DNA of 26,361 nt from JAGLTA01 sp023142625 (GTDB lineage Bacteria > Patescibacteriota > Patescibacteriia > JAACEG01). Every line of letters starts with the position of its first letter. The first letter of the stretch is position 1. This document shows, in pieces, positions 21,791 to 26,361 of this stretch. The stretch is taken from the NCBI GenBank assembly GCA_030641665.1, contig DAOWHA010000069.1, positions 1 to 26,361 on the forward strand, written 5' to 3'. The notes beneath the pieces were generated by a model, which did no database searches, had not been told where the DNA came from, and was given only the letters and a program-made list of their open reading frames with translations. Made by a program: the position numbers and the translations under genes.

Positions 21791-24415
21791 ATGAATAACC
21801 AAAAATTTACTACTATGGCGCAGCAAGCGCTTCTGTCCGCGCAGAACTTAGCGGCGGAAAACAGCAACAGCCAATTGGAAGCGCTGCACCTGCTTTATTC
21901 TTTGTGCGCGCAGGAAAAAAGCGCAGTTCGCAGCATCCTGAATAAATTAGGGGTCGGCATTAACTCCATAAAAAAAGAGGTTCAAAACGAAATAAACAAT
22001 CTGCCAAAATTAAGCGGCGGCGGAACAGCGCAAATTTCCGCGTCGCAGGAATTCGCGAAAATATTAAACTTGGCGGACAAGGAAGCGTCCCGCTTTAAAG
22101 ATGAATATATCAGCGCGGAGCATCTATTTTTGGCTTTAACGCAAATTGCTTCCAGCGCTAAAAAAATCACTGACAAATTCAAAGTTGATTATGACACGGT
22201 TTTAAAAATTTTAGCGGAAGTGCGCGGCACAACGCGAATCACGGATCAGGAACCTGAATCAAAATTTCAGGCTTTAAAAAAATACGGAACTAATCTTACG
22301 GAAATGGCGCGCGAAAAAAAACTTGATCCTGTCATCGGGCGGGACAGTGAAATACGCCGCATTATGCAAATTTTAAGCCGCCGCTCAAAAAACAATCCTG
22401 TTGTAATCGGCGAAGCAGGCACAGGAAAAACAGCGATTATTGAAGGGCTGGCGCAAAGAATTGTTGACGGCGATGTGCCTGAAAGCTTAAAAAATAAAGA
22501 GGTTGTCGCTTTAGATTTAGGATCCCTGATCGCGGGAGCAAAATTCCGCGGCGAATTTGAGGATAGATTTAAAGCTGTCATTAAAGAAGTAAAAGAATCA
22601 AACGGCGGCATTCTTCTTTTTATTGACGAATTGCATACTATTATCGGCGCTGGCGCTGCTGAAGGAGCGCTGGACGCGTCAAATATGCTGAAACCAGCGC
22701 TGGCGCGAGGAGAATTGCATACAATCGGCGCAACAACGCTTAAAGAATACCAAAAATATATTGAAAAAGACGCGGCTTTTGAGCGCCGTTTTCAGCCGAT
22801 CTATATTAAAGAACCAAGCGTTGAAGAGACTATCGCGATGTTAAGAGGCGTAAAAGAAAAATATGAAGTGCATCACGGAACGCACATTACGGATAAAGCG
22901 CTAGTCGCCGCCGCCAACCTTTCGCGCCGCTATATTTCGGACAGATTTTTACCAGACAAAGCGTTTGATTTAGTTGACGAAGCGGCATCTGCCTTAAGAA
23001 TGCAGATTGACAGCATGCCGGACGAATTAGACCAATTAAAAAGGCAAATGCGTACTTTAGAAATTGAAAAAGCGGCTCTTCAGAAAGAGCGAGACGCCGA
23101 CAGCATTGCCCGCTTAAAAAAAATAAACAAGCAGTTTTCTGAACTGCAAGAAAAAACTTCCGTTTTAGAAATTCAATGGAAAGCGGAAAAAGAGCTGATA
23201 GGTAAAATCAGAAAAAACAAAGAAGAAATTGAAAAACTGAATTCGCAGGCGGAAATCAAAGAGCGGCAAGGCGAACTTCAAAAAGTGGCGGAAATTCGCT
23301 ATGGCTTGATACCTAATCTTAAAAAGAAAATTAAAAAAACGCAGGCGGAACTGGCAAAAGTCCAAGCTAAAAATCAAATTTTAAAAGAAGAGGTCACAGA
23401 AGAAGACATCGCGGCGGTAGTCGCGCGCTGGACAGGAATACCTGTTGATAAAATGCTGCAAGGCGAAATAGAAAAGCTGGCGAAAATGGAAGATATTTTA
23501 TCCAATAAAATTGTAGGGCAGAAAAAAGCGGTTAAATCCGTATCAAACGCTATTAGGCGGTCTCGCGCCGGCGTTTCAGAAGAGAAGCGTCCGATCGGAT
23601 CATTTATTTTTGTCGGTCCGACAGGGGTTGGAAAAACAGAATTGGCAAAATCGCTGGCGAAATTTATTTTCAACGACGAAGACGCTCTTATTAGAATAGA
23701 TATGAGCGAATATATGGAGCGGCATAATATTGCCAAACTGATCGGCTCTCCTCCCGGATATATCGGACACGAAGAGGGCGGGCAGCTTACCGAAGCCATC
23801 AGGCGGCGTCCTTACAGCGTTGTGCTTTTTGACGAGATTGAAAAAGCGCATCCAGACGCGTTCAATATTATGCTGCAAATTTTAGACGACGGGCGATTGA
23901 CTGACGCCAAAGGGCGGGTAGTTAATTTTAAAAATACGATTATCATAATGACTTCCAATCTTGGCAATCAGTTGATTCAAGAATATTCAATCGGCTTTAC
24001 CGAGGCGGCGAATAAAGCAAGCCAGAAAAAAACGCGCGAAAAAGAGATGAATGAAGAAATAATAAAAATCTTGCGGGATAATTTTAAGCTGGAATTTTTA
24101 AACCGCATTGACGAAATTATTATTTTCCACAGTTTAAGCGAAGAGAATATCAAACAGATTGTTGAATTGCGGCTGAAAGAGTTGTCTGATCGACTGGCGT
24201 TAAAAAAGATTAAAATCTCAGTCGCTGAAGCGGCTAAAAAATTTTTAGCGCGCCGCGGCTATGATCCTGTTTTCGGCGCGCGGCCGTTAAAGCGGGTAAT
24301 ACAGCGCCATATTTTAGACGAGATTGCTTTGCGAATTATTGAAGGAAAAATTAAAGCGGGAGACACGATAAAAATAGATTTTAAAAAAGACAAACTTTTG
24401 ATTGAGGTGGAATAA
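21791..24415 (+). CDS. clpB: Disaggregase chaperone ClpB
   Basis: This 874-residue protein has full ClpB architecture: N domain (1-145), AAA-1 with Walker A GEAGTGKT (207-214) and LLFIDELHTIIGAG, a long coiled-coil M domain (about 410-530) that distinguishes ClpB from ClpA/ClpC, and AAA-2 with Walker A GPTGVGKT (609-616), pore loop GYIG and Arg-rich sensor 2 (GARPLKRVI). There is no IGF/L loop for ClpP, as expected. As a hexamer it threads aggregated proteins with DnaK help. Expression should be heat-inducible through CIRCE/HrcA. No SD precedes the ATG; initiation occurs just after the repeat hairpin in the leader. Confidence 0.97.
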   Translation: MNNQKFTTMAQQALLSAQNLAAENSNSQLEALHLLYSLCAQEKSAVRSILNKLGVGINSIKKEVQNEINNLPKLSGGGTAQISASQEFAKILNLADKEASRFKDEYISAEHLFLALTQIASSAKKITDKFKVDYDTVLKILAEVRGTTRITDQEPESKFQALKKYGTNLTEMAREKKLDPVIGRDSEIRRIMQILSRRSKNNPVVIGEAGTGKTAIIEGLAQRIVDGDVPESLKNKEVVALDLGSLIAGAKFRGEFEDRFKAVIKEVKESNGGILLFIDELHTIIGAGAAEGALDASNMLKPALARGELHTIGATTLKEYQKYIEKDAAFERRFQPIYIKEPSVEETIAMLRGVKEKYEVHHGTHITDKALVAAANLSRRYISDRFLPDKAFDLVDEAASALRMQIDSMPDELDQLKRQMRTLEIEKAALQKERDADSIARLKKINKQFSELQEKTSVLEIQWKAEKELIGKIRKNKEEIEKLNSQAEIKERQGELQKVAEIRYGLIPNLKKKIKKTQAELAKVQAKNQILKEEVTEEDIAAVVARWTGIPVDKMLQGEIEKLAKMEDILSNKIVGQKKAVKSVSNAIRRSRAGVSEEKRPIGSFIFVGPTGVGKTELAKSLAKFIFNDEDALIRIDMSEYMERHNIAKLIGSPPGYIGHEEGGQLTEAIRRRPYSVVLFDEIEKAHPDAFNIMLQILDDGRLTDAKGRVVNFKNTIIIMTSNLGNQLIQEYSIGFTEAANKASQKKTREKEMNEEIIKILRDNFKLEFLNRIDEIIIFHSLSEENIKQIVELRLKELSDRLALKKIKISVAEAAKKFLARRGYDPVFGARPLKRVIQRHILDEIALRIIEGKIKAGDTIKIDFKKDKLLIEVE

Positions 24416-24420
24416 TTTTT

Positions 24421-24471
24421 TTGACAAAGCGAATTTTTTGTGTAAAAATGCATAAAATAATAAGATATAAT
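24421..24471 (+). promoter_or_regulatory. Promoter region of the 53-aa microprotein gene
   Basis: A perfect TTGACA at 24421-24426 has a moderate -10 candidate (AAAAAT, 24444-24449, preceded by TGT) 17 nt later. A perfect TATAAT at 24466-24471 lacks a -35 at proper distance. Either could serve; the first TTGACA begins 5 nt after the clpB stop. Confidence 0.5.
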
Positions 24472-24508
24472 AATAAAAAAATTAATATATCAAAAAGGAG
24501 GTGATTTT

Positions 24509-24670
24509 TTGGGAAAAAAATGGGAACGGAAAAAATATGACGGCAAAGGAAGTTTCTCAAAAATAAATCCAACAGTTCTTATTGTTAACGCTCGTAGAGC
24601 GCCTAACTTTATAGGGATTTCTAAACCAGTTGACATCCCTGAGAAATTTGAGTTTGAGGAGGAGAAATAA
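24509..24670 (+). CDS. 53-aa TTG-start microprotein
   Basis: The frame starts at TTG, 7 nt after a near-perfect anti-SD match (AAGGAGGTGAT), and encodes MGKKWERKKYDGKG... to ...FEFEEEK. The N-terminal third is strongly basic (KKWERKK), the middle has a possible beta strand (PTVLIVNARR) and the C-terminus is acidic. A strong terminator follows 9 nt after the stop. There is no transmembrane segment or Cys. I do not recognise the family. The charge split and SD strength suggest an abundant small protein, possibly nucleic-acid or ribosome binding. No ATG in this frame exists, which is why a plain ATG scan misses it. Confidence 0.75.
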   Translation: MGKKWERKKYDGKGSFSKINPTVLIVNARRAPNFIGISKPVDIPEKFEFEEEK

Positions 24671-24679
24671 ATAAGAGGG

Positions 24680-24713
24680 ACAACCGCCAAGCGAAAGAGC
24701 GGTTGTTTTTTTT
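24680..24713 (+). terminator. Intrinsic terminator of the microprotein gene
   Basis: An 8-bp perfect GC-rich stem (ACAACCGC with GCGGTTGT), an 11-nt loop and then seven Ts. Confidence 0.92.
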
Positions 24714-24757
24714 AAATCCTAAAATATTAAATTTGGCAAAACTGTATGTTTGTTCGC

Positions 24758-24785
24758 TTTAGTAAAAATCACTTGTTTTACTAAA
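24758..24785. repeat. AT-rich inverted repeat
   Basis: TTTAGTAAAA and TTTTACTAAA form a perfect 10-bp inverted repeat with an 8-nt loop. It lies in the intergenic stretch 24714-24972, which otherwise holds only AT-rich sequence and the terminator at 24888. It could be a weak hairpin or an operator. Confidence 0.4.
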
Positions 24786-24887
24786 AATAAAAATTTTTGA
24801 CTGATTGTGCGATCGTTCATTTTGCTAAAAATTTTATTTTGAAATTAAAATTAAAAAATAAAGATTGAATATGGTTTAAAATTAAAA

Positions 24888-24908
24888 AAATAGGATTACA
24901 TCCTATTT
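24888..24908 (-). terminator. Intrinsic terminator of the small membrane-protein gene
   Basis: AAATAGGAT and ATCCTATTT form a 9-bp stem with a 3-nt loop; leftward it continues as a T-run then AATTTT. It lies 65 nt past the stop at 24973. Confidence 0.75.
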
Positions 24909-24972
24909 GAAAAATTTATAGAAAAAAATTTGATGGAAATTTTTTTAATGAAAAAATGTCTTTGTAAAATTT

Positions 24973-25182
24973 TTATTTTTCAATTTTCCACGCAGGCGTT
25001 ATTAAAGGATCGTCAAAATACTCCTCTTCTTCTATCGGTAAAATTTGTTCCGAAGGAGTGTTGGAATACTGCTTTAGCGTTAATATTTTCAAAACTTTAA
25101 CAGAACCGATCAATGCTATGCTGATAACAAAAACAGATACAAGCGCTATTAAAAAAATATATATGTCTTTATGTTTATGCAT
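24973..25182 (-). CDS. Small single-pass membrane protein, probably leaderless
   Basis: 69 residues from the ATG at 25180-25182: a short basic start (MHKHKD), one transmembrane helix (about 8-33), then a polar tail ending in an acidic cluster (EEEEYFDD) and PAWKIEK. A longer frame upstream to 25272 is rejected because a strong promoter lies between: its predicted start falls exactly on the A of this ATG, so the message would be leaderless. I do not recognise the family. The divergent neighbour is the APH-like gene, with promoters back to back. Confidence 0.65.
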   Translation of the reverse strand: MHKHKDIYIFLIALVSVFVISIALIGSVKVLKILTLKQYSNTPSEQILPIEEEEYFDDPLITPAWKIEK

Positions 25183-25188
25183 AAAGTT

Positions 25189-25217
25189 ATTATGGGTTAT
25201 TTTTCGCGATTTGTCAA
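25189..25217 (-). promoter_or_regulatory. Promoter of the small membrane-protein gene
   Basis: Leftward: TTGACA (25212-25217), 17 nt, CATAAT (25189-25194). With the standard 6-nt gap the transcript begins at 25182, the first base of the start codon. Confidence 0.75.
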
Positions 25218-25235
25218 TTTCAAATAATTTTATTA

Positions 25236-25264
25236 TTGACTTATGCTTAATGAAAAGATAAAAT
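25236..25264 (+). promoter_or_regulatory. Promoter of the APH-like gene
   Basis: TTGACT, 17 nt, TAAAAT (5/6 each). The start is near 25271 and the leader about 22 nt. Its -35 is 18 bp from that of the divergent promoter, so one regulator could act on both. Confidence 0.7.
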
Positions 25265-25292
25265 ACAGGCAATTACATTAAATATTAAAAAA

Positions 25293-26273
25293 ATGCGCAA
25301 ATTAACTTTTTACAATCAAGCCAGCCGAATTATCAATAAATATAATCTGAAAATAACCGATGAATTGCGGCTCGGGATGCGCTATTATATTGCCGAGGCA
25401 AAAATGGGAAAGCAAAAAACTATTTTTAAAATCAATCTGCAAAACAGAAGCGATAATTTAGAAGCTAAGCAAAGTTATGCGCAACTGAAGCGCGAGATTG
25501 AATTTTTGAGTTTCATTAAAAAAAGCAAAAACAGTTTTTTAATCAGCGCTCTGCCAAACATATTATACAGTAGCGTAGATAAAAATCGCGCTTGGTATAT
25601 TAAAAAATACGCGGACGGGCAGATACAGAGCTATAAAGACAGCGCTTTTCTTTTTCGCCAAAGTTTTTTTAATAAAAAAAATATTAACTGGCTGATTAAT
25701 TTTATCAGCGCTTTTGAAAAAATTTCTAAAAACAAAAAAATTGGGCGATTAAAAAATTTATACCAGCTTACCCTGCTTGATTATAAAAATTTTGTCGCAA
25801 AGCCGAGCCAAAAAATCAATAAACTCTATTTTCCTAATTTTAATGTTGATACGGCTGTTGATAAATTTTTAAAAATCAGAGAAAAAAAATTTAATCGGAC
25901 GCAAAATGTTTTATGCCATTTTGAGCCTTACGCCGCCCATTTTATAAAACAAAAAAACGGTTTTTGCGTAATTGACTGGGAAAATATCGGCTGGGGAAAT
26001 ATCGCTCATGATATTTCTATTATTTGGAACAGGGCATTTTTAAACCCTATCTGGCAAAAAAAATTAATATCTGAATTAAATAAAAACTTAAAAAACAGCG
26101 GCTTTCAAGAACTGTTTGAAATTGAAATTTTAATTCAAAGTTTGGGCAACCTTGTTTTTTGGCATTATAATAAAAATAAGAATGAGTTGCCGTTCAAAAA
26201 AAAATATATTAATTTCGCGAAAAATAATATTTTAGATATTCTGAGCCGCAAATTTATCAATAAAAATTTTTAA
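25293..26273 (+). CDS. Degenerate aminoglycoside phosphotransferase-fold (APH/kinase-like) protein
   Basis: A 326-residue protein. The C-terminal half has the APH layout: LCHFEPYAAHFI (207-218) in place of the catalytic loop HGDxxxxN, then VIDWENIGWGNIAHDIS (226-242) in place of the DFG-like metal-binding loop. Relative to the consensus, H209 is kept, the catalytic Asp is Glu (E211) and the Asn is His (H216); D228 is kept. The N-terminal lobe has a possible ATP-contact Lys in FKINLQ and E70 in REIEFL. It may be a weak or altered kinase, or a pseudokinase; the substrate is unknown. Choline-kinase-like and LPS-kinase-like enzymes share the fold. It is followed 5 nt later by another gene. Confidence 0.65.
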   Translation: MRKLTFYNQASRIINKYNLKITDELRLGMRYYIAEAKMGKQKTIFKINLQNRSDNLEAKQSYAQLKREIEFLSFIKKSKNSFLISALPNILYSSVDKNRAWYIKKYADGQIQSYKDSAFLFRQSFFNKKNINWLINFISAFEKISKNKKIGRLKNLYQLTLLDYKNFVAKPSQKINKLYFPNFNVDTAVDKFLKIREKKFNRTQNVLCHFEPYAAHFIKQKNGFCVIDWENIGWGNIAHDISIIWNRAFLNPIWQKKLISELNKNLKNSGFQELFEIEILIQSLGNLVFWHYNKNKNELPFKKKYINFAKNNILDILSRKFINKNF

Positions 26274-26278
26274 CAAAG

Positions 26279-26361
26279 ATGGCTGAACAAGATTTAATAA
26301 AACAATTAAAAAGTTTGTTGAACAAAATTAAAAAGACGCAAAAACTGCTTAAAATTCAAGA
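26279..26361 (+). CDS. Start of a coiled-coil-rich gene, cut by the window edge
   Basis: The ATG at 26279 is 5 nt after the upstream stop. The 27 visible residues (MAEQDLIKQLKSLLNKIKK, then TQKLLKIQ) are a Lys/Leu-rich amphipathic helix. This would fit the N-terminus of a peptide-chain release factor or another coiled-coil protein, but too little is visible to decide. Confidence 0.6.
   Translation, partial: MAEQDLIKQLKSLLNKIKKTQKLLKIQ

Noticed and set aside
24740..24830. Possible three-unit degenerate direct repeat (TTCGCTTTAGTAAAAAT-like)
   Set aside because: Units match poorly and spacing varies; only the inverted repeat at 24758-24785 is solid. Not a CRISPR array.
25183..25272. Longer 99-residue form of the small membrane protein
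   Set aside because: It would start upstream of the -35 box of the best promoter.

Overview
The window looks like chromosomal DNA from a Candidate Phyla Radiation bacterium (Patescibacteria). It is AT-rich and densely coded, and TGA is used as an ordinary stop. It carries short, mostly Shine-Dalgarno-less genes for core functions. It also carries surface proteins with Cys-rich modules, DTDSDG-type C-termini and a C-terminal duplicated module that I associate from memory with CPR genomes. The Mur ligase has a shortened N-terminus. The phylum assignment is inference; no rRNA or other decisive marker is present, and no tRNA, CRISPR array or transposase gene was seen.

Layout. 1-3358 (+): 3' part of a very large secreted beta-helix/Fn3-like surface protein, open at the left edge. 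3422-11756 (-): a long leftward block. In transcription order it holds an IscU-type Fe-S scaffold, YidC, pheS, then about 3 kb of inserted genes (DUF4143-type AAA ATPase, 2H phosphoesterase, a GHKL ATPase plus STAS-like pair), then pheT and a YjdF/DUF2238-like membrane protein. 11757-13403: two inverted copies of a palindromic repeat enclosing a tiny promoter-SD-ORF-terminator unit and an MscS-related membrane protein gene. 13404-14027 (-): adk, divergent from 14180-20785 (+): glycogen synthase, two surface/membrane proteins, map, a palindromic repeat, ruvA and a Mur ligase. 20876-21223 (-): an orphan primase-type zinc-finger protein behind a long structured leader. 21517-24415 (+): clpB with a consensus promoter and a perfect CIRCE operator, with another repeat copy in its leader. 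24509-24670 (+): a 53-aa TTG-start microprotein unit. 24973-26273: divergent genes for a probably leaderless small membrane protein and a degenerate APH-fold protein. 26279 to the edge: start of another gene.

Most notable. (1) The GHKL/STAS-like pair lies between two 38-bp near-identical copies (35/38) of the 5' end of pheT. The upstream copy is a 13-codon pheT-like mini-ORF whose TGA overlaps the ATG of the GHKL gene. This looks like a cassette inserted into the pheS-pheT operon. (2) A heptameric tandem repeat is inserted in frame in pheS. (3) There are 77-bp perfect inverted repeats around the MscS-like locus. (4) Two stand-alone mini-units combine extended SD sequences with TTG starts. (5) The CHC2 zinc-finger gene has a structured leader. 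Genes work in protein synthesis (pheST, map), envelope biogenesis (yidC, Mur ligase), proteostasis (clpB), recombination (ruvA), Fe-S assembly, nucleotide balance (adk) and polysaccharide storage.
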